Part shown: positions 35,241 to 43,003 of the stretch, in pieces
How the letters are laid out: each line of letters opens with the position of its first letter
Position numbering within the stretch: the stretch's first letter is position 1
Source of the DNA: Spongiimicrobium salis
Lineage (GTDB): Bacteria; Bacteroidota; Bacteroidia; Flavobacteriales; Flavobacteriaceae
Direction: 5' to 3'
Length of the DNA stretch: 64,000 bases
NCBI RefSeq assembly: GCF_043678055.1
Contig: NZ_JBHEQA010000001.1
Span: forward strand, 434,001 to 498,000
Notes under the pieces: generated by a model
Told to the model about the DNA's origin: nothing
The model's database searches: none
What the model saw: only the letters and a program-made list of their open reading frames with translations
Made by a program: the position numbers and the translations under genes

Positions 35241-35458
35241 TCAATCTTCCCACCCGCAGAGCGTCCTGCCCATTTCCTTTGCTTTTTTCAATGGCACTTC
35301 AAAAGTATCCGTGGAGCAGTGGGACACCCCCCTACATGTTTTTATAAGATGATAACGTTTACTTCCTTTTCCTTTATAGATGTACACCTTACTTTCCTTC
35401 TGATCAAAAAAAATAGAAAAAGAAGGATGCTAGAAATAATGATGAAATAGGTTTTTAT
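35241..35458 (-). pseudogene. Frameshifted small Cys/His-rich protein gene
   Basis: Two adjacent frames together make one sensible protein: a membrane segment KTYFIIISSILLFLFF, then KVYIYKGKGSKRYHLIKTC, followed by RGVSHCSTDTF and AKEMGRTLCGWED. They are split at a run of eight T (35406-35413); one extra T would join them. The first frame also begins with ATA where ATG would be expected. The second half resembles a small family with YH-C-GLS-C and GRT-C motifs. A short product from a GTG inside the second half is possible. Sits between the secreted-protein gene and the YegP promoter. Confidence 0.6.
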
Positions 35459-35470
35459 GTGAATTTGGAT

Positions 35471-36598
35471 TTAATGTTCTACGGGTACCCGTATTTTGGT
35501 TTCTTCAATATGCATTTGGGTTTTGTTCAATGTTAGGTATTGAGGGTTCTCTTTTTCTCTGTTATAAGTCACATTCTCGAAAGTTTTAATTTCTTTTATG
35601 GCTATTACTTTCACATTTACTTCGATCGGAATTAAGGAGTTATTGTTTAGCAAACCTATATAGAATGATTTTTCTCTGATATTATCACTTATTCCATATG
35701 CCGCTCTTCCTTTACCGGTGTCAAAAAAATAAAACGATTTGCAAGCTTTAAACAAAAGCACATTGTCATAGTCGGTCATAAAATAATATTCTACGTCTTC
35801 ACCCGTATTGGGAATAATCAAATTAGTCAGTTCCCCAAGAGCTAAGGCTCCCAAGGGGGAAATATAATTTGATGCAACAGTTTTTGTAAGATTTGCTAAG
35901 GATTTTTTATTCTTCTCCAAAGCATTTTTAGAAGCTTGACCAACCCCTACCCAATATGCCCAACCAATAATCTTTTCTTCCCTTAAATTTCCCATAATTC
36001 CCTTTGGCAAATCAACTTTAACGAAATTTCTACTGTCATTACCTCTCGCCAATGAATTCACTTTTTGCCATTTATCAAAAACCAATATTTCTTGCTTTTC
36101 CAATTTCTTTAATTCTCTCTTGGTTTCCTGATATTTAATTGTTTCGTGACCGACCAAACTATCTTGTTGATACGACGTATAGGTCGTATCCCTCTGTATC
36201 GCCCATTCCCAATTGGTATTGAAGCTGCGTGTACTTTCATTCGCCGGAATTCTATGGATCGTATACCTACACGTTCTATTGGTCAATGAAGAGTTATAAA
36301 ATCTGAATTTATAGACACCTCTACGTCTAACCTTAATCTTTTTTCCTATAATTTCATTGGCTTTAAACGTCGAAAACACGGTGTTAGCAGGGAGTTCCAC
36401 AATCTCAATTTCTCGCATATGCCTCCCTTGGACCATATTGAGATTGAACAAAATTTGATCGCCTTCCTCAAAACTATAATACACTTCTTTGGTTTCATCA
36501 TAGGTTAGTTGCAAGCTGGTTTCCGTTATGGGGATAATGCCTTGCCCATAATCGTAACAGGATATAAGTAGCATTAGTATGGTTATCTTTATTTTCAT
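35471..36598 (-). CDS. Secreted protein of unknown function
   Basis: A 375-residue protein with an N-terminal signal segment (MKIKITILMLLISCYDYGQG, possibly a lipoprotein because of the Cys). The first 115 residues look like a beta-sandwich (QGRHMREIEIVELPANTVFS, GVYKFRFYNSSLTNRTCRY). The rest contains mixed alpha/beta segments with a Gly-rich part (PLGALALGELTNLIIP). No family recognised. Its ATG overlaps the stop of the nuclease gene (ATGA), so the two are coupled. Confidence 0.62.
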   Translation of the reverse strand: MKIKITILMLLISCYDYGQGIIPITETSLQLTYDETKEVYYSFEEGDQILFNLNMVQGRHMREIEIVELPANTVFSTFKANEIIGKKIKVRRRGVYKFRFYNSSLTNRTCRYTIHRIPANESTRSFNTNWEWAIQRDTTYTSYQQDSLVGHETIKYQETKRELKKLEKQEILVFDKWQKVNSLARGNDSRNFVKVDLPKGIMGNLREEKIIGWAYWVGVGQASKNALEKNKKSLANLTKTVASNYISPLGALALGELTNLIIPNTGEDVEYYFMTDYDNVLLFKACKSFYFFDTGKGRAAYGISDNIREKSFYIGLLNNNSLIPIEVNVKVIAIKEIKTFENVTYNREKENPQYLTLNKTQMHIEETKIRVPVEH

Positions 36599-37659
36599 GA
36601 CTTTTCTTTATTTGTTTCATAGTAAGCCACTGTTGCCAACAATGCCTCTTCATGTTCATAAATATCTGTTATGGATGTAATGACAACTCGAGTCTCATCC
36701 TTTTTCTTGTCGATAAGTCCAATGTATTTTGTAGCAGCATTTAAATGAAGTCGGCACAACGGTTTCCTATTGTTATTGTCTAGCAAGATGCCAAAATAGG
36801 ATTGGGTGTCCCTATAAGCGATACGGGCTATGGGCAGTTTCCTTCTCAAAATAGCCACCACAATCCTAAAACCTTCCAACTCTTCTTCGGTAGTTACAAT
36901 TTTACTCACTTCTTCGGGTTCAACAATTTCATCCTGTTGTTGTTCCGCTTCCTTGTTCAAGGCAGCGTTCAGGCGATCGTTTACCTTCTCACTAATGGTC
37001 TGATTAAAGGCCTTTGCCACCAAATCCGTAAACTCGTCCATGACCCTTTCTGTAAGACGTCCAGGGTATACCGTACTCGCAAAGAGCTTCACAAAATGGG
37101 ATGAAGGTGCCTGTAATTCTTCAATGATCTGTTTTTTGATCTCCCGGGTATATTTTAGAGCACTTGCATTGTTCACGATTTTATTGACATCGAAATTCGA
37201 TTTATGGAATTTAGCGATCTCGTGGACGATATTCTCCTTTAATTGCGCAATATTGAACGCCAGAAAAGGTTTATCATCCATTTTGTTCCGGGCATCCAAA
37301 TCGGTATAAAAACGATATTCAATGCCATTGGTCAACAATGCGAAACGTGTTTTGGAAACATGGAAATATCGAAACAATTGGGAGTTATGTGCATCTAGGG
37401 ATTCTTTCCAATGTTTACATTCTATGATCAATATGGGATTGTCATTCTGGAAAATAGCATAATCTACTTTCTCTCCTTTTTTTAATCCGATGTCCGCAGT
37501 AAACTCGGGCACTACTTCTGTGGGATCAAAAGTGTCGTAGCCCAAACTATTGATAAAGGGCAATACAAAGGCATGTTTGGTAGATTCTTCCGTAGAAATC
37601 TTCTCTTTTAGCTGATGAATCTTATCTGCTAAAGCTTTGAGTTGGTTTTGTAGTTCCAT
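36595..37659 (-). CDS. Stand-alone PD-(D/E)XK nuclease (type I R-subunit N-terminal type)
   Basis: A 354-residue protein resembling the N-terminal nuclease domain of type I restriction HsdR subunits. The PD-(D/E)XK motif is D66 in KVDYAIF and E80-x-K82 in ILIIECKHWKE. There is no helicase part and no hsdM or hsdS nearby. The C-terminal domain (about 255-354) may read DNA or a ligand. The start is taken as ATG at 37659; a TTG four codons upstream is less likely. Could be a defence nuclease working with the secreted protein translated from the overlapping start. Confidence 0.78.
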   Translation of the reverse strand: MELQNQLKALADKIHQLKEKISTEESTKHAFVLPFINSLGYDTFDPTEVVPEFTADIGLKKGEKVDYAIFQNDNPILIIECKHWKESLDAHNSQLFRYFHVSKTRFALLTNGIEYRFYTDLDARNKMDDKPFLAFNIAQLKENIVHEIAKFHKSNFDVNKIVNNASALKYTREIKKQIIEELQAPSSHFVKLFASTVYPGRLTERVMDEFTDLVAKAFNQTISEKVNDRLNAALNKEAEQQQDEIVEPEEVSKIVTTEEELEGFRIVVAILRRKLPIARIAYRDTQSYFGILLDNNNRKPLCRLHLNAATKYIGLIDKKKDETRVVITSITDIYEHEEALLATVAYYETNKEKS

Positions 37660-37732
37660 ATTATTATTCAATTATGATGTTTTCCATTCTCAAAAGGATT
37701 ATTTAAAAAAAATTAATTCTGATGGTTGCACA

Positions 37733-37963
37733 CTATGAAATGACTTCTAAAGTTGAACCAAACATTATTAACATTAAAATCATTAACGCGAAGATTATTG
37801 GTAAAGCAATTAGCCACCAAACTAATGTGGATGTATTTGCCCTATTTCTTTCCAGTTTCTCATGAATTAATTTTAATTCGTACAATTGTGCCAGTTGAAC
37901 ATGTTTATCTTCCCAATCCTTCTTACTATTGACAAATTTTTCAAGAGGAGTTTGATATTTCAT
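37733..37963 (-). CDS. Small coiled-coil/single-helix membrane protein
   Basis: A 76-residue protein: residues 10-40 form a charged helix (EDKHVQLAQLYELKLIHEKL) and residues about 48-70 a membrane helix (WWLIALPIIFALMILMLIMF). No family recognised. Same strand as its neighbours, 73 bases before the nuclease gene. Confidence 0.6.
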   Translation of the reverse strand: MKYQTPLEKFVNSKKDWEDKHVQLAQLYELKLIHEKLERNRANTSTLVWWLIALPIIFALMILMLIMFGSTLEVIS

Positions 37964-37987
37964 ATATTACTCTTTGTCCAAAACAAG

Positions 37988-38137
37988 TTAATTTTCACAG
38001 CCATTTTTATCACATGTTATTTTCTCATTTGTGCTCATCCAATGAGTTGAATGCTCCGATGTATCAAAACCGCATCCCGTAGTCCCTCCTTTTTGTCTTT
38101 TGTGAATTTCTTTTGTTGGTATATGTTTAACTGCCAT
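37988..38137 (-). CDS. Small Cys/His-containing protein (49 aa)
   Basis: An ATG at 38137 opens a 49-residue frame: MAVKHIPTKEIHKRQKGG, then TTGCGFDTSEHSTHW and a C-terminal ITCDKNGCEN. Three Cys and several His could bind a metal. It is preceded by an exact TAGGTTTG box and the palindromic motif in the same spacing as other genes here, which supports it as a real gene despite its size. Function unknown. Confidence 0.6.
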   Translation of the reverse strand: MAVKHIPTKEIHKRQKGGTTGCGFDTSEHSTHWMSTNEKITCDKNGCEN

Positions 38138-38165
38138 AACAATTTCTTTTAAATTAATACTACCG

Positions 38166-38211
38166 CAAACCTAAGCTTACATAGAATGAATTCCTTACAG
38201 ATATCCGTAAG
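38166..38211 (-). promoter_or_regulatory. Palindromic motif and promoter of the 49-aa gene
   Basis: CTTACAGATATCCGTAAG at 38194-38211 is an almost perfect 18-base palindrome. On the minus strand an exact TAGGTTTG box (38173-38166) follows after 20 bases, and the 49-residue gene starts 28 bases later. Confidence 0.65.
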
Positions 38212-38250
38212 GGGCAAAATTTTATAAAAAAGAGAGATGATAATCCATAA

Positions 38251-38287
38251 AAAAACCTCGAAAAAGACAATCCTTATCGAGGTTTTT
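38251..38287. terminator. Intrinsic terminator after the response-regulator gene
   Basis: AAAAACCTCGA (38251-38261) pairs with TCGAGGTTTTT (38277-38287) over 11 bases. It follows the regulator stop (38307) on the minus strand and can work in both directions. Confidence 0.85.
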
Positions 38288-38306
38288 ATTGAAGAAAGTG
38301 ATTGTG

Positions 38307-38969
38307 CTATAAAATACCATTCCGTGTTAAAATGGCAATCAAATGGGTGGTATTTTTAGCTTCAAAATCATCAAACAATTTACTGACCCGTTTGTCCAAC
38401 ATGCTTTCACTATTGGGGGTGATCTTCTCTTTTTTGAGTTGCGCTACAATATCTCTTTTACTATGCCCTCCTGCCAATTGTCGTAATACCCGCATATCAA
38501 AATCATCCAATTGAATGGCATTGTTCTGTTTGTAACGATTTATTTGGGGGGAACAATAGGTATTACCATGATATACGTCCAGTATACCTTCTTTTAATTC
38601 CTTTAGGCCTTGACGCCCTTTACAGACATAGGCATCGATCTTACTTTTTTCAAAAAGCATTTGGATTTCCGTTAGATTGTCCCTCATGGAGTATACCAAG
38701 ATCTTTATCTGGGGCTGCGCTTTACGGATCGCTTCAATAAGTGCATTCCCCGAGCTCAGTTTCTGTTCCACATGGCTTTCCTTAAAACGAAGATCGGTGA
38801 TCAACACCTCATAGGGGATTCCTTGGTTATAGGCCACCATTAGCCGGTTATAGGCCGTATCACAATAGGTTTCCTCCTGAACCTCATCAATACCAAGTTC
38901 CGACATCAACTTTTGAATGCCCTGGTGTGTGGCCTGAAAATCTTCTGCTATCAAAACTTTTTTAAACAT
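38307..38969 (-). CDS. Response regulator with C-terminal helix-turn-helix
   Basis: A 220-residue regulator. Receiver: IAEDF acidic pair and phosphoacceptor D59 in LITDLRFKE. The C-terminal region (about 155-220) resembles a NarL/FixJ-type helix-turn-helix (DDFDMRVLRQLAGGHSKRD and RVSKLFDDFEAKNTTHLI), though it is more diverged than the regulator at 16083. Starts 13 bases after the TPR kinase gene, with which it pairs. It lies close to palindromic motifs at 38194 and 41378 and is a candidate to bind them (inference). Confidence 0.82.
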   Translation of the reverse strand: MFKKVLIAEDFQATHQGIQKLMSELGIDEVQEETYCDTAYNRLMVAYNQGIPYEVLITDLRFKESHVEQKLSSGNALIEAIRKAQPQIKILVYSMRDNLTEIQMLFEKSKIDAYVCKGRQGLKELKEGILDVYHGNTYCSPQINRYKQNNAIQLDDFDMRVLRQLAGGHSKRDIVAQLKKEKITPNSESMLDKRVSKLFDDFEAKNTTHLIAILTRNGIL

Positions 38970-38982
38970 ATCCTACATACTA

Positions 38983-40950
38983 TTATTTGGGAATTTCCAT
39001 TGTTGCTTTAAAACCATTTCCTTTTTCGGTTTCAAAGATAATGGTCCCGCCCACATCCTGAATACGCTTTTCTGTAATCTGTAGTCCGTTCTTTACATTT
39101 AATGCCGCTTCGGTGGCACCCCGGCCATTATCCGTATAGATAATCCTTAAGCCCGTTTCATCTTCCGTAAAAACAAAGGTGACTCTTTTTGCCTCACTGT
39201 ATTTCTGCATATTGATCATTAATTCCAGGAGAATTTTATGAATCGTCATTTTCTCTAATCGCCCTACATTTTGCCAATGGATCTTGTCCAGCCCCTTGGT
39301 ATACAATTTTGCTTCCGGGAGCAGATAGGATTGGAGCATTCCAAATAGCTTTACTTCAAAGTTCTCTCCAGTATCCACTTCATTGATTTCTCTGGAAAAA
39401 TCCCGACTTTGATTGTACACCTCTTCCAAAACATCTAGTGCTTCCGTAGTATCGGTTTTAGTTTCCACCAACATCATGGCCTGGTATATATTTCCTGAAA
39501 AATCATCATGTACTTTACGGGACAAGCGCGCTTCGGTCTCAAAGGCCGCTTCCAGTTTTTCTATTTTGTTTTGTTGTTCCAAGTATTTGGTCTTTTCATT
39601 TAACCTTTTGGTACGCTGGTTATAAAAATAGGTCCCAAATCCAATGACTAGCGAAGCTATAATTAGCCCTAAAAGATATCCTATTTTTTGAGTGCGTTCT
39701 TTAGTTAATATCAGGGCTTGATTGGTTCTATCGACTTGTAGTTGTAAAACTTCTTTTTGAACTTCTTCATTGTCATATCTATATTTTGCAAATTGGGTTT
39801 TTACATCCAATTCACGATTATAAAGCGTTTCGCTCAAAAGGATATACTGGTTTCGAATTTCAATATTATTCTTCTGCATTTTCATCAGAAATTTCAAAGC
39901 GTCCAATTCTCCTCTTGGTATATTCTGTTTTTTTGAAATTTGAATTACAGTATCCAAAAATTTAATAGCTTTTCCTTGATTTATATTCGAAAAATACTCC
40001 CCTAAATGTGTATAACTAGCAATCTGCCCTCGATAATCCTTGATTCGAAGACGCATTTTTAACGGGTTTAAAAACTCTTTTCTACTGATATTAAGTCCTG
40101 ATAACCATTTTGCATATGCTAAATTGTCAAGTACTCGCGCATATTCTTCTAGTTTTTCCTTTAATTCTTGATGATTCAAAATTTCTTTCAATACCTTAAT
40201 CGCTTTCTGATATTCTTTACCATCAATATAAGTCGTCGATAAATTATTTTTGTAGATTAATCTATCTACTTCAGAATCCGTTGTTTCAATAGCTCTAATA
40301 TGATAAAAAAAGGCGTCTTTATAATTCAAAAGTTTCCTATGATTTGTTCCTAAAGTATTATAAGCCGATGAAGTCAATTTAGCATTTCCAAGAGCTTCTA
40401 AGTATTTTATGCTCTCTGTAATTGTTTCTTTACTCCCAAAATAATCTCCCTGATTATGCTGAACTTGTGCCGCTCTTAAAGTAGAATTTCCCACCCAAAT
40501 ACTATCATTAATATTTTTGTATTGATTTTTTGCCTCATTGTAATAATAAAATGCACTGTCGGGTACCTTTGCAACATTATCAAAATAATGTGCGTTTAAA
40601 TAATATTGTCTTCCCAAATAAAATTCATCTCCAATCACTTTTGCATGCCGCTCCAATAGTTTACCATAAAAAAGAAGGCTATCAAATTGACCTAAAGAGT
40701 AATGTATATAGGCTTTTCCATGAAGGATTTCAGAAAACAATGTTCCCTTATCATTGTTCTTCATCAAATCAAAAGCTATATTCACAGCTTTAAGTCGTTT
40801 GTCCAATGCTTCATTTTCATCAGTGAAAATTTTATAATTAACCGATAAATTATCATCCTTCATTCTTGTATTTTTACTCCAATCATCATCTTTCATTTCA
40901 TCACATGATAAGAATAAGCTTATAAAAAATAACAGTAAAATTTTATTCAT
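38983..40950 (-). CDS. TPR-containing sensor histidine kinase
   Basis: A 655-residue kinase: N-terminal signal/lipobox-like segment (LLFFISLFLSC), tetratricopeptide repeats over about residues 60-400, a membrane helix near 420-440 (IGYLLGLIIASLVIGFGTYF), a coiled-coil linker and the kinase core with H481 in SRKVHDDFSGNIYQ. The ATP-binding part has LLELMINMQKYSEAK and YTDNGRGA. It forms a two-component pair with the regulator just downstream. A small lipoprotein gene lies upstream, an order repeated at 59766-56776. Confidence 0.9.
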   Translation of the reverse strand: MNKILLLFFISLFLSCDEMKDDDWSKNTRMKDDNLSVNYKIFTDENEALDKRLKAVNIAFDLMKNNDKGTLFSEILHGKAYIHYSLGQFDSLLFYGKLLERHAKVIGDEFYLGRQYYLNAHYFDNVAKVPDSAFYYYNEAKNQYKNINDSIWVGNSTLRAAQVQHNQGDYFGSKETITESIKYLEALGNAKLTSSAYNTLGTNHRKLLNYKDAFFYHIRAIETTDSEVDRLIYKNNLSTTYIDGKEYQKAIKVLKEILNHQELKEKLEEYARVLDNLAYAKWLSGLNISRKEFLNPLKMRLRIKDYRGQIASYTHLGEYFSNINQGKAIKFLDTVIQISKKQNIPRGELDALKFLMKMQKNNIEIRNQYILLSETLYNRELDVKTQFAKYRYDNEEVQKEVLQLQVDRTNQALILTKERTQKIGYLLGLIIASLVIGFGTYFYNQRTKRLNEKTKYLEQQNKIEKLEAAFETEARLSRKVHDDFSGNIYQAMMLVETKTDTTEALDVLEEVYNQSRDFSREINEVDTGENFEVKLFGMLQSYLLPEAKLYTKGLDKIHWQNVGRLEKMTIHKILLELMINMQKYSEAKRVTFVFTEDETGLRIIYTDNGRGATEAALNVKNGLQITEKRIQDVGGTIIFETEKGNGFKATMEIPK

Positions 40951-40986
40951 TAAACATATTTTTCCTTAAAAGTATTTAAAAAAAAA

Positions 40987-41010
40987 GAGTCACGCCTAAT
41001 AGCGTGACTC
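40987..41010. terminator. Terminator after the small lipoprotein gene
   Basis: GAGTCACGC and GCGTGACTC (nine pairs) enclose CTAATA. On the minus strand a T run follows. It lies 23 bases beyond the lipoprotein stop and upstream of the kinase start, so the two genes may be partly uncoupled. Confidence 0.85.
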
Positions 41011-41032
41011 AAAAACATTAAAACTCAATTTG

Positions 41033-41203
41033 TTAATTTCCAGTTCCTGGAGGTGGTGGAGGTGGTGGCTTTACTTGACCATCATCCCCTTCGGTCCCTT
41101 GATTCTCATAAAGAATCTCTTCCTCAGTTATGGTATCCGAAGTGCAGGAAAACAAAAACGCATTACAAACCAGTGCCATTACGGCTATGATAATTTTTCT
41201 CAT
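41033..41203 (-). CDS. Small lipoprotein with proline-rich end (56 aa)
   Basis: The ATG at 41203 opens MRKIIIAVMALVCNAFLFSC, a lipoprotein signal with the lipobox Cys at residue 20, followed by TSDTITEEEILYENQ, an acidic part and PPPPPPPGTGN at the end. It lies upstream of a TPR kinase gene on the same strand. The gene at 59584 is similar in size, signal, lipobox and acidic tail, and also lies upstream of a TPR kinase. A role in signalling at the envelope is inferred from position only. Confidence 0.72.
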   Translation of the reverse strand: MRKIIIAVMALVCNAFLFSCTSDTITEEEILYENQGTEGDDGQVKPPPPPPPGTGN

Positions 41204-41377
41204 ACTATTTACTTTTTAAAATTGAACAAAGGGATGGCTGTCCGGGATCTTCTCGGATTTGTTTTTTTGTATCAGCCATCCATTAAAATGGGGAGCGCTC
41301 CCTTTGTTTTTTTGGAAAGCAAAAACCGTATACAGTAGCATTGCGCTACTTTCCATTTTGGCAGAATACCCACTGTA

Positions 41378-41393
41378 TTACAGATTTCCGTAA
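41378..41393. promoter_or_regulatory. Palindromic motif copy in the 41204-41570 gap
   Basis: TTACAGATTTCCGTAA, followed by G, is the exact reverse complement of the site upstream of the DNase-fold gene (23211). It lies between the divergent lipoprotein gene (41203) and the gene at 41571. No good TAnnTTTG box is seen at 20 bases in either direction, so its target is unclear. Confidence 0.5.
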
Positions 41394-41446
41394 GAATGAT
41401 TTTTCTAGAAAAGCTATGTTAGCAAAACATAGCAGGAATCATTCTT
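41392..41446. other. Nested hairpin in the gap before the 41571 gene
   Basis: Outer stem AAGAATGATT (41392-41401) with AATCATTCTT (41437-41446); inner stem GCTATGTT (41413-41420) with AACATAGC (41426-41433). The gap also holds GGATGGCTG/CAGCCATCC (41232-41240 and 41273-41281) and a GGGGAGCGCTCCC palindrome near 41289. No protein or known RNA family is seen; it may be a structured leader or small RNA. Confidence 0.5.
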
Positions 41447-41570
41447 GAGTACAAAGTAATGGGTAGAAAAAATCAATTCATGGAGAAATGAGGGAAAAGA
41501 ATATCCGGAAAATAAATTCCTTGGAATTTCCATTGATGATTAGATTTATGAATACAAACTAGCTTAGTAT

Positions 41571-42287
41571 ATGTCTATAAAAGTTTTAATGCTTGCTTTT
41601 GAAAAAGCTGGAAGAGAAATTGGCTCAAAAAAGAAGACTCATCGTGCTCAGCACCTTTCAGATATACTTTTGGAGAATTATAATTATACTATAAATGAAC
41701 GCACTTTGCGCGATTATTATTCTGGCTATATCAATGGAACAATAGGATTACAGAATGATTTAAAGTCTAAGCTTTTAGTATGTTTATGCAAGTATTTAGA
41801 ATATAAAGATTATGCCGATTTTTTGAATCAAAATCAAACTGATACTCCTCCAAAAGAACCTAAAAAGAAAAAACGCAAATGGATACTTACTATCTCAATT
41901 AGTATCGTTTTTGGAGCCTCAATTCTTATTCCTTCAATATTTGAAAATGGTCCCGTTTTAAATACAATTTCATGTATGACATGGGTCAAGACCCATTATG
42001 AGGAAATTTCATGCGCCACAAAATACAGCGCTAATGTGGAGCCCCTAGACCCCATTAAGTTAACCAATTTTAGAAAGGTGGAAGTTACCATGGCAACCGA
42101 TTTTTTTTCTGAAGAAACCAATAAACCCCTTATTTGGTACTATAAGAATAAAAATGGGGAGATTGAATATTTTACCGCTCCAGGTTTACATCCTATAAAT
42201 GGAAAAACACTGAAAGCCATTACAGATCATATTATTAATACCTATGTACCTATACATTCTTATCATGCGAATTCTTTTGTGGAATAG
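41571..42287 (+). CDS. Membrane protein with the NACHT-associated N-terminal domain
   Basis: A 238-residue protein. Residues 8-85 form a domain also found in the genes at 60503 and 62161: FEKAG ... LS ... TLRDYYSGY ... LLVCLCKYLEYKDYADFL. A basic linker (PKKKKRK) and one membrane helix (about 106-124) follow. The C-terminal part would face the periplasm and has two Cys (TISCMTW, EEISCATK) that could form a disulphide. Plus strand, divergent from the lipoprotein-kinase-regulator module. Likely a signalling or sensing protein; function unknown. Confidence 0.62.
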   Translation: MSIKVLMLAFEKAGREIGSKKKTHRAQHLSDILLENYNYTINERTLRDYYSGYINGTIGLQNDLKSKLLVCLCKYLEYKDYADFLNQNQTDTPPKEPKKKKRKWILTISISIVFGASILIPSIFENGPVLNTISCMTWVKTHYEEISCATKYSANVEPLDPIKLTNFRKVEVTMATDFFSEETNKPLIWYYKNKNGEIEYFTAPGLHPINGKTLKAITDHIINTYVPIHSYHANSFVE

Positions 42288-42367
42288 AAGCAAAATTCCC
42301 TACTCTCATCATGTCTAACTTGTCTTTAGTCTATCTTTTTAGTTCGTATTCTTAATTCTGATAACTA

Positions 42368-42967
42368 TCAGAGATCTAGTTGAATTGCGTCCAATACGTA
42401 ATTGGATAACAAAACATAAGCTATAATATTAAGTGGTATAGCCAGCATTATAAAGAATTTCAAAAAACGTCGATGGCTGCCTTCCATAAAATCACAATAG
42501 AGCCAAATCAAGGACCAAATAATAGGAATCCAAATAAAATAGCTCGCTACTTTTAGCACCTTAACGATAACAGTCAACGACTCCTTTATTTCTGAAATAT
42601 AGTTGGTTATATTTTCAGATTCTTCGTGAACAACATTTCCTAAATTGGCGATGTTATTGATTCTATTGACACTCGGCAAGTCACTATTGACCCAAGATTG
42701 GGACACATCTCTAAACGCATTATATCCTTTTTCAAAAGGACTTCCTTTTTCTATTTTTAGAATATCCAGATTCGGAAAATCTTGAACTTGTAGAACTTTA
42801 CTTTTTGTTTCTATTTCCGTAACCCCTTTTTCAATTTCAAGAAGCATCCTATCTTGGACATTACCTAAAAACAGGTTTAATCCTATACCATAGACCATGG
42901 CCAAATGTCCTAGGCGTTTTAGCCAAATCGTTCCTGGGTAAATGGTGTATATGTTAAATTTCCGCAT
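42368..42967 (-). CDS. Membrane protein, last gene of the cytoskeleton-like operon
   Basis: A 199-residue protein with about three hydrophobic segments (near 16-36, 132-155 and 168-190). The long middle part between the first and second segments is soluble and alpha-helical. No family recognised. Located 36 bases after the vWA transmembrane gene on the same strand. Confidence 0.6.
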   Translation of the reverse strand: MRKFNIYTIYPGTIWLKRLGHLAMVYGIGLNLFLGNVQDRMLLEIEKGVTEIETKSKVLQVQDFPNLDILKIEKGSPFEKGYNAFRDVSQSWVNSDLPSVNRINNIANLGNVVHEESENITNYISEIKESLTVIVKVLKVASYFIWIPIIWSLIWLYCDFMEGSHRRFLKFFIMLAIPLNIIAYVLLSNYVLDAIQLDL

Positions 42968-43003
42968 ATAAAATATAGTATGCTATGAATTACTAAACCT
43001 CAT

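Noticed and set aside
36595..37659. A full type I restriction-modification system
   Set aside because: No hsdM, hsdS or helicase domain lies nearby; only the nuclease-type N-terminal domain is present.
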